IMG/VR virus record: IMGVR_UViG_3300044630_000334
Span: 1-22,181 of that record
Reading direction: 5' to 3' (one strand)
Length of the DNA stretch: 22,181 nucleotides
Source of the DNA: a virus
Below are positions 14,492 to 21,107 of this stretch, one piece after another. The notes under the pieces are model-generated. The model did no database searches, was not told where the DNA came from, and saw nothing but the letters and a program-made list of their open reading frames with translations. The translations under genes and the position numbers were made by a program. The stretch's first letter is position 1, and every line of letters starts with the position of its first letter.

Positions 14492-15154
14492 TTACCTCAC
14501 TGGGTACCGGACTTGTGGGGTCCGATACATATCTTGACGGTTCTTGCCTTCGCCCAGTTGCTTCAGCATACCCAGCGCTTGATCGTAGCGCTTTTGGTAC
14601 TCAGCAATAACGTCAGCTTCGCCTTTCATGAACGTATACGCTTCTAATAGCGCGCCGTAAAGTAAAACGCTCTCAAAGTTATCACCTAACCACGTCGAAC
14701 CTGCAACCGTAATGGATTGTGGGTAGTAGAAGTAGTGGAGTTCTGCGCTGTAATTTTGGTCTGGGGTGGGTCCAAGGATGAAGGAGTCCACGTCAAAGAA
14801 AGCGTAGTAGGATGGCGGTCCCGTCACATTTGGGTTAGGGAACGACTGCCGGATGAAGCTTACATCTTTGTTTAGCAAATACTCGTACGCCCCGGTGTCG
14901 GGGTCAATCAGCGCGATTGAAAACGTAGCGAGCCAATCTGAAGGGACAGAAAGATATTTGTTGTTGGCCGTCATGTTGCCGGTGACGTTCTTCCGCAGGT
15001 CCAGAAGCTGAACCATGTTGAAGATGCGCTCTTCAGCGTTAACGATGAAAATGTCAATTTGCTCAGTCGAAGTGAGTCCACCCGACCCTACCGTATCCGG
15101 AAAGTCGTTTTCGGTGTAACCCTTAATTGCTTCGACAAGTTGAGCGTAATTCAT
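14492..15154 (-). CDS. Head-tail adaptor-like protein (SU10-type)
   Basis: This 220-aa protein begins YAQLVEAIKGYTEN and has helical segments TEQIDIFIVNAEERIFNMV and, near the C-terminus, SVLLYGALLEAYTFMKGEAD, separated by a beta-rich middle (YLSVPSDWLATFSIALID). This helix-beta-helix layout is characteristic of the phage SU10 adaptor / T7 gp11-like proteins that join the portal to the tail of short-tailed phages. The start overlaps the upstream stop as TAATG. Context agrees: another adaptor-like protein and a zinc-ribbon protein lie just upstream. The family assignment is from memory of sequence patterns. Confidence 0.75.
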   Translation of the reverse strand: MNYAQLVEAIKGYTENDFPDTVGSGGLTSTEQIDIFIVNAEERIFNMVQLLDLRKNVTGNMTANNKYLSVPSDWLATFSIALIDPDTGAYEYLLNKDVSFIRQSFPNPNVTGPPSYYAFFDVDSFILGPTPDQNYSAELHYFYYPQSITVAGSTWLGDNFESVLLYGALLEAYTFMKGEADVIAEYQKRYDQALGMLKQLGEGKNRQDMYRTPQVRYPVR

Positions 15155-15354
15155 TAGCCAAGCTTCTTGCTGCTGTGTGTACCCTTGGTAGCCGCACCCG
15201 TACCGCGAGTCTTCACAGTCTGAGTGTTAGCTACGTTGTTAGGATACCCGTTGTTACCCATGTCAACCGTATAATTCATTGGTTGCTTCGCACGTGAAGG
15301 AAGCGGGTTTTCACCCGCACCAAGAAACGGCCAGCCAGTATTGTCCTTAGCCAT
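15154..15354 (-). CDS. Small conserved phage protein, basic C-terminus
   Basis: This 66-aa protein starts 1 base after the upstream stop. It contains GWPFLGAGENPLPSRAKQP, then an Asn/Gly-rich middle (YTVDMGNNGYPNN) and ends in a Thr/Lys-rich tail (QTVKTRGTGAATKGTHSSKK). It is likely disordered. Proteins with this tail are familiar from marine phages next to adaptor genes. No function can be assigned; a minor virion component is possible. The TAATG at its end links it to the adaptor-like gene. Confidence 0.65.
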   Translation of the reverse strand: MAKDNTGWPFLGAGENPLPSRAKQPMNYTVDMGNNGYPNNVANTQTVKTRGTGAATKGTHSSKKLG

Positions 15355-15355
15355 A

Positions 15356-15562
15356 TTAGATGCCTTTCTTGGGTACGCTACGTACCGACTTTTTCTGGTT
15401 GGCGACCTTGGCTAGGTTACGGCCCATTGCACCCATTTGTGCATTGGTCTTGCCGCCCTTGGCCAGCTTAGTTAGCGGTTGGCCCTTGTGCTTCGAGCGC
15501 TCGTGCGCGTGCACGGCCTTCGCTGCGGTAGCCTTATCCTGCTTCATGTCTTTCTTATCCAT
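15356..15562 (-). CDS. Small basic 'KGG' protein
   Basis: The ATG at 15562 is chosen over a GTG at 15565 because GGAG lies 8 bases upstream. The 68-aa product is strongly basic: DKKDMKQDKATAAKAVHAHE, then TKLAKGGKTNAQMGAMGRNL and KKSVRSVPKKGI at the end. It carries the Lys-Gly-Gly motif shared with several proteins further upstream in the operon, and is probably helical at the front and disordered at the back. A nucleic-acid-contacting or virion-internal role would fit its charge but is not proven. Confidence 0.66.
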   Translation of the reverse strand: MDKKDMKQDKATAAKAVHAHERSKHKGQPLTKLAKGGKTNAQMGAMGRNLAKVANQKKSVRSVPKKGI

Positions 15563-15564
15563 CA

Positions 15565-15957
15565 CTAATTCTCCGTCTGAATCGTTACGGTCCCTACTTG
15601 ACCATTACCTAATAGCGTATTTGGAAGCCCAGATAAACCCAAAGGATTATTTAGCCCTACAGGATTCCATCCCCACTGAATTACGCGACTACCATCGCTT
15701 GGATTGTTATTCGGGTTGAGGCCCGATTGGTAGTAGCTGTTGTCTGGGCGTGGGTCGCGCAGTGCCTGTGGATCATCCACTGGGTACATACCCAACTGAA
15801 GCTGGGGCTGATCTGGTTCCCAGCAAGTGGGGCACACGAGGATATTGATGTTCTTGGTCTTAATGACAAGCCGCTTGAGTTCCTTCAGCTTATAGCGGAA
15901 GTTACAGCGGTCACACTGAGCGATTGCCCATTTACCAGAGGCAAACCGATTAGGCAT
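15565..15957 (-). CDS. Zinc-ribbon-containing conserved phage protein
   Basis: This 130-aa protein has two CxxC knuckles, Cys15/Cys18 in AQCDRCNFRYKLKEL and Cys42/Cys45 in ILVCPTCWEPDQ, making a zinc ribbon in the first 50 residues. Downstream are a conserved-looking stretch (GMYPVDDPQALRDPRPDNSY) and an Asn/Gly/Leu-rich tail ending in a short strand (VGTVTIQT). I recognise it from marine phages, always beside adaptor-like genes, so a connector or assembly role is likely; zinc binding is inferred from the cysteine spacing. It starts 3 bases after the upstream stop and ends in TAG within the next start region. Confidence 0.78.
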   Translation of the reverse strand: MPNRFASGKWAIAQCDRCNFRYKLKELKRLVIKTKNINILVCPTCWEPDQPQLQLGMYPVDDPQALRDPRPDNSYYQSGLNPNNNPSDGSRVIQWGWNPVGLNNPLGLSGLPNTLLGNGQVGTVTIQTEN

Positions 15958-15960
15958 AAA

Positions 15961-16668
15961 TCACCGGAAATACTGACGAGGCGCGATGCGCAAAGGCGCT
16001 TTCTCGCGGTCCTCATCAGCAGCCTGCTGCCAGAGTTCTTCATACTGTGCTTTTAGGCTCATAGAGCGCTCAAGCGCACCGGGAATCTTTAGGGATAGGT
16101 GATACGCGAGACCAGCCACCATACAAGGGAGGAACCTAAACGGTATATCTTGCGTAGTAACACCCTCACCAGCATCCTGTAAACGGCGCAAGCGCCAGTA
16201 GACAAATGTATAATAGTTGTTCTGGTCAGGAGCAGGCCACACGTTGATGTTTGGAGCCTGAACGCCGGAGAGGTTTTGCGCACCTGACTGACGGTTAATC
16301 CACACTTGGATAGGCCGACCTTGCGCGTTCTTGTTCGGGATTGTCGAGTAAGTGTCGATGCTGATACGGTTAATAGTGATATCGGTCTGCTGCTGCCCAG
16401 TCTGCGTACGTACAACATGCTCAAGCAAGTCTATGGTATCTACAGGCAGGTTGTAAACGATCTGCCCCTGCACCATGGGGATCGAACCCTGCTCGATGGT
16501 CCACAGGTTAATACCCCGGTTTGCCCACTCAATAGTAAGCAAGTTCAAGCTGCGGCGCGCAGTGCGCAGATCATAACCCGTGCGAAGCTCAGCCCCACAA
16601 CGCTCAAAAGCCTCTTCGACTATGTCGTTGAGGTCGAGGTTAAATGTGGTGGTGCCAGAGGTTGTCAT
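15961..16668 (-). CDS. Head-tail adaptor-like protein (P22 gp4 type)
   Basis: This 235-aa protein starts at an ATG overlapping the upstream stop as ATGA. The N-terminal helical block (LDLNDIVEEAFERCGAEL, TARRSLNLLTIEWANRG) is followed by a beta middle (YNLPVDTIDLLEHVVRT, INRISIDTYSTIPN) and a C-terminal helical block (PCMVAGLAYHLSLK, LKAQYEELWQQA). That arrangement resembles P22 gp4-type head-tail adaptors, which sit directly below the portal. I know this protein as widespread in marine phages. It is grouped with the zinc-ribbon protein and the second adaptor-like protein, which together would form the neck. Confidence 0.74.
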   Translation of the reverse strand: MTTSGTTTFNLDLNDIVEEAFERCGAELRTGYDLRTARRSLNLLTIEWANRGINLWTIEQGSIPMVQGQIVYNLPVDTIDLLEHVVRTQTGQQQTDITINRISIDTYSTIPNKNAQGRPIQVWINRQSGAQNLSGVQAPNINVWPAPDQNNYYTFVYWRLRRLQDAGEGVTTQDIPFRFLPCMVAGLAYHLSLKIPGALERSMSLKAQYEELWQQAADEDREKAPLRIAPRQYFR

Positions 16669-17060
16669 CTGTACTTCGCTGCCTTCTTTGCTATGGCCTT
16701 TGGCTGCTTAACGAACTGTTTGCCCGCCTTAATGCCTGCGCGTTTCGCCTTGCTTGTAGCAGAGTATTCCTGCGAACTCAAAGCCTCACGTGCTTTCTTA
16801 GGTAAGTAGCGCTCACCTGTAGCTTTTGACCCTTGCGTAGACGGCTTGCCCGACTTGGTTCCCCAGTCTTCCTTACCCCATTTGGATAGGGACTTCTGAG
16901 CTTCGGTCTTCGGGCCGCTGTAGCTACCGCCAGACTTCTTGTACCGCTGCGTAGCAAGCTGGGCTTTACGGGCGGACCATTGACCTGCGTTTCCACCTTT
17001 CGTGCCAGCCTTTACACTGGCAACGATGCGTTTCCATTTAGGTTCGTCCGACCGTGCCAT
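16665..17060 (-). CDS. Basic conserved protein, DUF5872-like
   Basis: This 131-aa protein is Lys/Gly/Ser-rich and carries KWKRIVASVKAGTKGG, GQWSARKAQLATQRYKKSGG and KWGKEDWGTKSGK. This order matches the pattern I associate with DUF5872, a family present in phages and also in large algal DNA viruses; the assignment is from memory. The C-terminal half (REALSSQEYSATSKAKRAGI, KQPKAIAKKAAK) is basic and possibly helical. The start overlaps the upstream stop as TAATG. It belongs to the island of small basic proteins; a role with DNA or inside the virion is possible but unproven. Confidence 0.75.
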   Translation of the reverse strand: MARSDEPKWKRIVASVKAGTKGGNAGQWSARKAQLATQRYKKSGGSYSGPKTEAQKSLSKWGKEDWGTKSGKPSTQGSKATGERYLPKKAREALSSQEYSATSKAKRAGIKAGKQFVKQPKAIAKKAAKYR

Positions 17061-17344
17061 TACTTCTTTTTGAAGCCCTTCAGCATCTGCGCAAACCGTG
17101 CACGTTGACCTAGTTTACCGGGGGCCTTGGCAGCTTTAGCAAGTTTTCCTGCTGGGATTTTCTTTCCCTCAGGAGTGCCAAGCTGCGCACGGAGTGCGCC
17201 CGGTTTCTTGATCGCTTTGGAGATGTCAAGCTTTCCGCCTTTGGCATACATAGTCACCTCGTCGGGGTTATCCTTACGACGAATTGTCTTCGCCCCCGGC
17301 ATTTTAGAGGGGTTTATAGCCCCCATACCCCGACAAGCGCGCAT
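17060..17344 (-). CDS. Small basic phage protein, conserved 'RACRGMGAINPSKMPG' type
   Basis: This 94-aa protein opens MRACRGMGAINPSKMPG and then has TIRRKDNPDEVTMYAKGG, with the Lys-Gly-Gly motif. The C-terminal half (GKKIPAGKLAKAAKAPGKLG, QRARFAQMLKGFKKK) is a very basic helical segment familiar from marine phage genomes. Both junctions are TAATG, so translation is coupled to neighbours on each side. The charge suggests contact with DNA or with an acidic virion surface. No function is established. Confidence 0.72.
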   Translation of the reverse strand: MRACRGMGAINPSKMPGAKTIRRKDNPDEVTMYAKGGKLDISKAIKKPGALRAQLGTPEGKKIPAGKLAKAAKAPGKLGQRARFAQMLKGFKKK

Positions 17345-18540
17345 TAGCAGGAGCCGCCTTTTTTGAACTCGGCACCACCGTAGCTGTCACGACCGCGCAT
17401 TTTAGCGGCTCCGCCACGAGCTAACATTTTGCCTTTGGTTTTACCCTTGATGGCGCAACCGTCGGCACGCTTGGAGGCAGAACCGCCAGCGGCCATCTTT
17501 ACCATTGCACGACCCTTGGTGTCAGCAGACTTCTTGACGAGGGCCTTACCGAACTTAGTTGCTGCAAATGACTTAGCTTTGCCGCCTTTTTTCATACCCG
17601 GACCTTCGGAACGGTTTGCACTTCCAAGTACCTTACCTTCTTCAGCGGTAGGCTTGAGCTTCTTAAGTTCATCCAGATGCTTCTTGCTACGAGCGCGGTC
17701 AGCGGCTGAAGGTTTTGGAGGGGTTGAACCACCTTTAGCATATTTCATAGTCTTTTCCTTTTTAACTTTGCCACCCTTGGCGTACATACCAGACGATACA
17801 GCAGATTTATACCTGTCCTTTGCATAGGCAGTTGCACCGGGTGCTTCTGCGGCCTTCTTTAATGTGGCTAACTTAACTGCACGCGCAGGATCATTAGCGA
17901 CATCTTTACCAAAACGGACAAGCGGAGTGCCACCGGGCCTACCACGTAGCGCAGTGCCACCCGTTGTGGTGGGAGTTTTATCTGCTCCAGCCTTAGCCTT
18001 TAAGTCCGCAAAGGCTTTACTATCAAACTTAGATGCAGCAATAGGTGCTTCAGCCATTCTTGCGGCGGTTTTAAAATTAGTTTTTCTTAGGCTATCTTGG
18101 AAGAATTTGCTCCGCGCTGTGTCAGCGGGAGTAGGTTTATCCGCTGCCTTCCTAACCGTTGGCTTCTTAGCCGCCACTGGCTTTGCGCCAATGGAGCTAT
18201 CCATCTTAGGTATAGATAAACCCTCTGTCATTTTTCCGGGGGCAATAAGCTCGTCTTTGGTGACTGCTGGCATAGCCGCACCGGACCTGCGGGTCCTAGT
18301 AAGGTTATATTCCGCATTGCGCTCCGCCTCGCGGGTCTTGGTGCGGTCTAGCCCCATACGCTTGGCACGGTCGTCTTCTGCGTCTGCTTTGCGCTGGTCA
18401 CGTTTCGCGGCAGCTACTTCGGCTGCGCGTCCAGTCTTACGCTTCATCGCATTTTGATAATCTTTTTCGATATCCGCCATGCGCCGGTCATACTTACCTT
18501 GAGCGCCACCAGCAGAAAACTTACGCATTTTACGTGCCAT
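17344..18540 (-). CDS. Long lysine-rich protein with shared KRADG cassette and several KGG motifs
   Basis: This 398-aa protein is dominated by Lys, Ala, Arg and Gly. Residues 1-80 are highly charged and probably coiled-coil (KYDRRMADIEKDYQNAMKRK), the middle is low-complexity with Pro/Thr (VAAKKPTVRKAADKPTPAD), and the C-terminal 150 residues contain repeated motifs MYAKGGKVKK, MKYAKGGST, MKKGGKAK, LARGGAAK and FKKGGSC. Near the end is GGSASKRADGCAIKGKTKG, the cassette also found at the ends of the genes at 19041 and 19475. No enzymatic domain is visible. A scaffold-like, DNA-binding or internal virion role is possible; I do not recognise a named family. Confidence 0.7.
   Translation of the reverse strand: MARKMRKFSAGGAQGKYDRRMADIEKDYQNAMKRKTGRAAEVAAAKRDQRKADAEDDRAKRMGLDRTKTREAERNAEYNLTRTRRSGAAMPAVTKDELIAPGKMTEGLSIPKMDSSIGAKPVAAKKPTVRKAADKPTPADTARSKFFQDSLRKTNFKTAARMAEAPIAASKFDSKAFADLKAKAGADKTPTTTGGTALRGRPGGTPLVRFGKDVANDPARAVKLATLKKAAEAPGATAYAKDRYKSAVSSGMYAKGGKVKKEKTMKYAKGGSTPPKPSAADRARSKKHLDELKKLKPTAEEGKVLGSANRSEGPGMKKGGKAKSFAATKFGKALVKKSADTKGRAMVKMAAGGSASKRADGCAIKGKTKGKMLARGGAAKMRGRDSYGGAEFKKGGSC
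17422..17493 (-). repeat. KRADG cassette, copy 3 (internal to the 398-aa protein)
   Basis: This stretch encodes GGSASKRADGCAIKGKTKG plus flanking residues. It is about 72 bases, in the same reading frame relation as the copies at 19044-19118 and 19478-19549, and 25 residues precede the stop instead of it being the terminus. Confidence 0.75.
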
Positions 18541-18542
18541 AA

Positions 18543-18785
18543 CTATACCTTCCTCATCTCATCGACCTTGGCCTCAAGACGCTCGAACGCCTTATCAAAC
18601 CGGTCACCGAGCCTATCAACCAGTGTGTTCATCTCCGAACGGGTCACGTGTTCGCGGGCGACTTCTTCACGGGTTTTGTTAAGCAATATGCTTATCCGAG
18701 CGAGATCGTCGAACTTACCCTTAAGGAGAAACATCATGATGCCCACCACAGCAGTTAGAGCAATGTTCCATAGCATCATCTCCAT
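18543..18785 (-). CDS. Membrane-anchored coiled-coil protein
   Basis: I start this 80-aa protein at the ATG at 18785 (GGAAG 7 bases upstream), 1 base after the previous stop; a longer frame from 18836 would overlap that gene by 50 bases. Residues about 4-21 (MLWNIALTAVVGIMMFLL) form a single hydrophobic segment. The rest is a charged heptad-like helix: ISILLNKTREEVAREHV, then MNTLVDRLGDRFDKAFERLE. One N-terminal TM plus a cytoplasmic or periplasmic coiled coil is the layout of inner-membrane spanins, but it lies far from the lysis cassette, so a virion or host-membrane role is equally possible. Confidence 0.68.
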   Translation of the reverse strand: MEMMLWNIALTAVVGIMMFLLKGKFDDLARISILLNKTREEVAREHVTRSEMNTLVDRLGDRFDKAFERLEAKVDEMRKV

Positions 18786-18786
18786 G

Positions 18787-19041
18787 TCAGCACTTCCAAG
18801 CCCGGAGTGACTTGTTAATCCGGCTGTTAGGATCATTCGCGGTCTTCTTGCTGGTCAGCTTCTTCTTCATCCCTGACATCCGTGCGCAGAATGACTTCTT
18901 GCGCGGACCACCTTTGGGCTGCGGGGCCTTAAGCCCCGGCTTACCCGGATTGGCTTTGTTATAGGACGCACGACCCTTGGCGTTCAAGCCGCCCTTGGGG
19001 TCCTTGCCTTCCTTGCGTGTCCAAGCAGGCGTCTTGGCCAT
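18787..19041 (-). CDS. Small basic cysteine-containing protein, DUF6321-like
   Basis: This 84-aa protein has PAWTRKEGKDPKGGLNAKGR, KPGLKAPQPKGGPRKK, then SFCARMSGMKKKLTSKKT and DPNSRINKSLRAWKC at the C-terminus. This order fits the family I recall as DUF6321, found in phages and in large algal viruses; the name is from memory. The two cysteines (in SFCARM and at the last residue) could pair. Its start forms TAATG with the upstream stop. It belongs to the basic-protein island and its function is unknown. Confidence 0.75.
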   Translation of the reverse strand: MAKTPAWTRKEGKDPKGGLNAKGRASYNKANPGKPGLKAPQPKGGPRKKSFCARMSGMKKKLTSKKTANDPNSRINKSLRAWKC

Positions 19042-19475
19042 TACACGAAACGTCCCTTGGTTTTGCCCTTGGTAGCGATACCGTCAGCACGCTTGGAAGC
19101 AGTTGAACCGCCCTTAGCCATCTTCTTGGCCGAACCACCTTTTTTAAAAGATGTTCTAAATGTACCGCCTACTTTGCCGCCACCCATAGGGCTTGCGCCG
19201 AAATCAAAACTGCCCTTACCTACAGGGATATCCCTAACCCCAAAGACCTTTCCAACGGGAGTTCGTACTTTACCAACGCTCATTTTGGGGCTAGAAGAGC
19301 CCCCGCCGCCGCCGCCACCGCCGCCAGAGTCGTCGCCAAACCTACCAATGAGGGGGCTACCGACAAAGCTAGGCTCGCGCATCATACGATCCAGCGCACG
19401 GGCATCCTCTGCACGGCTCCCGCTTACGACGATTTCGCCGCCATCATCATAACGCATTGCTTTTTTGCGTGCCAT
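19041..19475 (-). CDS. Lysine/glycine-rich protein ending in the KRADG cassette
   Basis: This 144-aa protein begins ARKKAMRYDDGGEIVVSGSR and has a helical stretch (DARALDRMMREPSFVG), a polyglycine run (GGGGGGGGGSS), then a mixed strand region (VGKVRTPVGKVFGVRDIPVG). It ends in FKKGGSAKKMAKGGST followed by the SKRADGIATKGKTKGRFV cassette. Both its start and its stop form TAATG junctions. The cassette at the very C-terminus, as in the neighbour at 19475, looks like a targeting or binding tail. The function is unknown. Confidence 0.72.
   Translation of the reverse strand: MARKKAMRYDDGGEIVVSGSRAEDARALDRMMREPSFVGSPLIGRFGDDSGGGGGGGGGSSSPKMSVGKVRTPVGKVFGVRDIPVGKGSFDFGASPMGGGKVGGTFRTSFKKGGSAKKMAKGGSTASKRADGIATKGKTKGRFV
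19044..19118 (-). repeat. KRADG cassette, copy 2 (C-terminus of the 144-aa protein)
   Basis: These 75 bases encode GGSTASKRADGIATKGKTKG and the last residues RFV before the stop. The DNA is clearly similar to the other two copies (for example the core cccttggtagcg). Confidence 0.75.
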
Positions 19476-19858
19476 TAGACAAACCGTCCTTTTGTTTTAC
19501 CCTTGGTAGCGCAGCCATCAGCGCGCTTGGACGCAGAGCCACCGTGAGCCATCTTCTTGACCTTACCGCCCTTGCGCATCATCGTACCGGCAGGGGCTTC
19601 TTCAGCCATCATAACTTCGTCCATCATAGGACGACCGCGCATACCCATAGGGGCTTGTTCAGCTACCATAACATCTTCTACCATTGGACGCCGAGGCATA
19701 CCGGCTGCGGCCTCTGCTGCCTTTTTCTTCTTTTTAGCTAGCAGCATACCCGCGAGGCCCAAACCACCACTACGGGCGATTTTATTAGTTATTTTTGGGT
19801 TGGTCGCTGCAAGTCCAGCAAGGCCGAACATACCGCTTTTTGCAAGTTTCTTCATCAT
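19475..19858 (-). CDS. Lysine-rich protein with internal duplication and KRADG cassette
   Basis: This 127-aa protein has two internal repeats. SGMFGLAGLA and SGGLGLAGML are related hydrophobic glycine-rich pieces at about residues 8-17 and 30-39. GMPRRPMVEDVMVAEQAP (53-70) and GMRGRPMMDEVMMAEEAP (72-89) are a tandem pair, identical at 11 of 18 positions. The C-terminus is RKGGKVKKMAHGGS followed by the ASKRADGCATKGKTKGRFV cassette. The middle is lysine-rich (AKKKKKAAEA). The start forms TAATG with the upstream glycosyltransferase stop. The hydrophobic pieces may contact the membrane. No family is recognised. Confidence 0.7.
   Translation of the reverse strand: MMKKLAKSGMFGLAGLAATNPKITNKIARSGGLGLAGMLLAKKKKKAAEAAAGMPRRPMVEDVMVAEQAPMGMRGRPMMDEVMMAEEAPAGTMMRKGGKVKKMAHGGSASKRADGCATKGKTKGRFV
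19478..19549 (-). repeat. KRADG cassette, copy 1 (C-terminus of the 127-aa protein)
   Basis: These 72 bases encode HGGSASKRADGCATKGKTKG and RFV before the stop. This copy and the one at 19044-19118 both sit exactly at a protein C-terminus. Confidence 0.75.
19592..19702 (-). repeat. Tandem 54-base duplication inside the 127-aa gene
   Basis: Two adjacent units of about 54 bases encode GMPRRPMVEDVMVAEQAP and GMRGRPMMDEVMMAEEAP, separated by one Met codon. The bases are similar as well as the residues, pointing to a fairly recent tandem duplication. Confidence 0.7.
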
Positions 19859-20595
19859 TATGCTGCGTCCTTCTGTGCGGGGACAACCATCGGATAGAGG
19901 ATGTCTTGGCCGTAGTTACCGGTATATTCCTGTACGCCCATGTGACCTAACGAGATTGATGGGTCGATCCAGACGTCGAAACCGAGTTCACGTGCACGGT
20001 CACAGAAGAGGAAGTCTTCCCCCATGTAACCTTCTTCCGTAACTTCGAAATCAAACATCGCAGTGAGCATACGATCCGTGCGTGTGTCATAGTATTTCCA
20101 CTCCGGATGGGCGGCTTCCATCTGTTCAAAGACTTCACGACGCACCAACATAAAGGCAGTCGCCACACGCTTCGCACGTACAAGACCCATACCATTCATG
20201 GTGAGTTCGCCATTTTCGTCATGGTCAAGCGTAGCGATGTAAGTTTTGGTTTCGCTGCGGGTGCGCGGCACGCCAGCTACAATACCCTTCTTGGGGTCTG
20301 TACCCCACGCCATAAGGCGGAATATATCTTGTGCCTCGAAGTTAATGTCCGAGTCGATAAACATTAGGAAATCGCAGTTCGACTCCAGCAAGTCCTGCGC
20401 CAGCAAGTTGCGCGCACGAGAAACAACCGAACACCCGCATATGCTGCCGATGTGGATATCAACTCCGTGCTGCGCAGCCTGTTGCGCAAAGCGAGCAAGA
20501 GAAACAGCTAGCTTCAAGGACACCTTGAAGTCGTATGCAGGCAGGGCAACGAAGATGCTCTTACCTGCTAGGTCGTAGCTCTGTTCCTGCTGCAT
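19858..20595 (-). CDS. GT-A-type glycosyltransferase
   Basis: This 245-aa protein has a nucleotide-sugar-binding entry (KSIFVALPAYDFKVSL), the acidic motif Asp81-Ser-Asp83 in FLMFIDSDINFE (the DxD metal and sugar-nucleotide site), and the acceptor-side block MGEDFLFCDRARELGFDVW at about 191-209 followed by GHMG (His218). This order is that of inverting GT-A (family 2-like) glycosyltransferases. It would move a sugar from a nucleotide donor to a phage or host acceptor; candidate acceptors are virion proteins, since it is among virion genes. It has no TM segment. The start has a weak GGGTGA site and lies 3 bases after the previous stop. Confidence 0.88.
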   Translation of the reverse strand: MQQEQSYDLAGKSIFVALPAYDFKVSLKLAVSLARFAQQAAQHGVDIHIGSICGCSVVSRARNLLAQDLLESNCDFLMFIDSDINFEAQDIFRLMAWGTDPKKGIVAGVPRTRSETKTYIATLDHDENGELTMNGMGLVRAKRVATAFMLVRREVFEQMEAAHPEWKYYDTRTDRMLTAMFDFEVTEEGYMGEDFLFCDRARELGFDVWIDPSISLGHMGVQEYTGNYGQDILYPMVVPAQKDAA

Positions 20596-20598
20596 ATA

Positions 20599-21075
20599 TC
20601 ACCCGTAAAACACTGTTGCGGTCACGCTAGCAGGCAACCCCACATAAATTCCGATTTCAGCAAGAATGCCTTCGCCGGGGACAAGGATAGAGTACGCTGT
20701 AGGGTTATAAGTATCAGCCTCCAACAATACAGTTAGGTAGGCCGTCACATTACCTGTACCAGACGCCGCCGTAGTAACCGTAAAGGTGGTGGCATTAGCA
20801 GTAAGTACCGTATACGCACCGTCCACAGCGTTACCACTAGTAAAATCTAGGAATACCCGGTCACCCGCAACTAGAGTATTTGCTACCGTAACTGTTAGTG
20901 TGGTTGAGGCAATGCTGTACGTACCCGCTTGCGGGTCGTTCTCCATAAAGAGGACGTTCCTTGCCGCCGCAGTAGCGTTTGCCGAAATAATAGCCCCCTT
21001 CAGGCGGGTGCGGGAACCGTACGCAACACCTGAACTGGACAGATGTTTGGATTTGACATCATATTGCATGCCCAT
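20599..21075 (-). CDS. Small beta-rich virion protein
   Basis: This 158-aa protein has AAGGAG upstream of its ATG. The N-terminal segment (MQYDVKSKHLSSSGVAYG) leads into an inserted-looking beta domain with AGTYSIASTTLTVTV, VAGDRVFLDFTSGNAVDGAY and TVTTAASGTGN, the small domain type often labelled FCCH-like in phage structural proteins. The C-terminus returns to a conserved-looking stretch (YSILVPGEGILAEIGIYVG) that may be the assembly surface. It lies close downstream of the capsid gene, so a head decoration or similar role is inferred. Confidence 0.7.
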   Translation of the reverse strand: MGMQYDVKSKHLSSSGVAYGSRTRLKGAIISANATAAARNVLFMENDPQAGTYSIASTTLTVTVANTLVAGDRVFLDFTSGNAVDGAYTVLTANATTFTVTTAASGTGNVTAYLTVLLEADTYNPTAYSILVPGEGILAEIGIYVGLPASVTATVFYG

Positions 21076-21107
21076 CGGTATTCTCCTTCTTAGAGGTTAC
21101 TTACCAA

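Noticed and set aside
17429-18457. Long plus-strand frames of 132 and 197 codons opposite the lysine-rich protein
   Set aside because: Their composition mirrors the reverse of Lys/Ala/Gly codons (Leu, Ser, Phe, Ala, Pro), with no domain, and they clash with a strong minus-strand gene.
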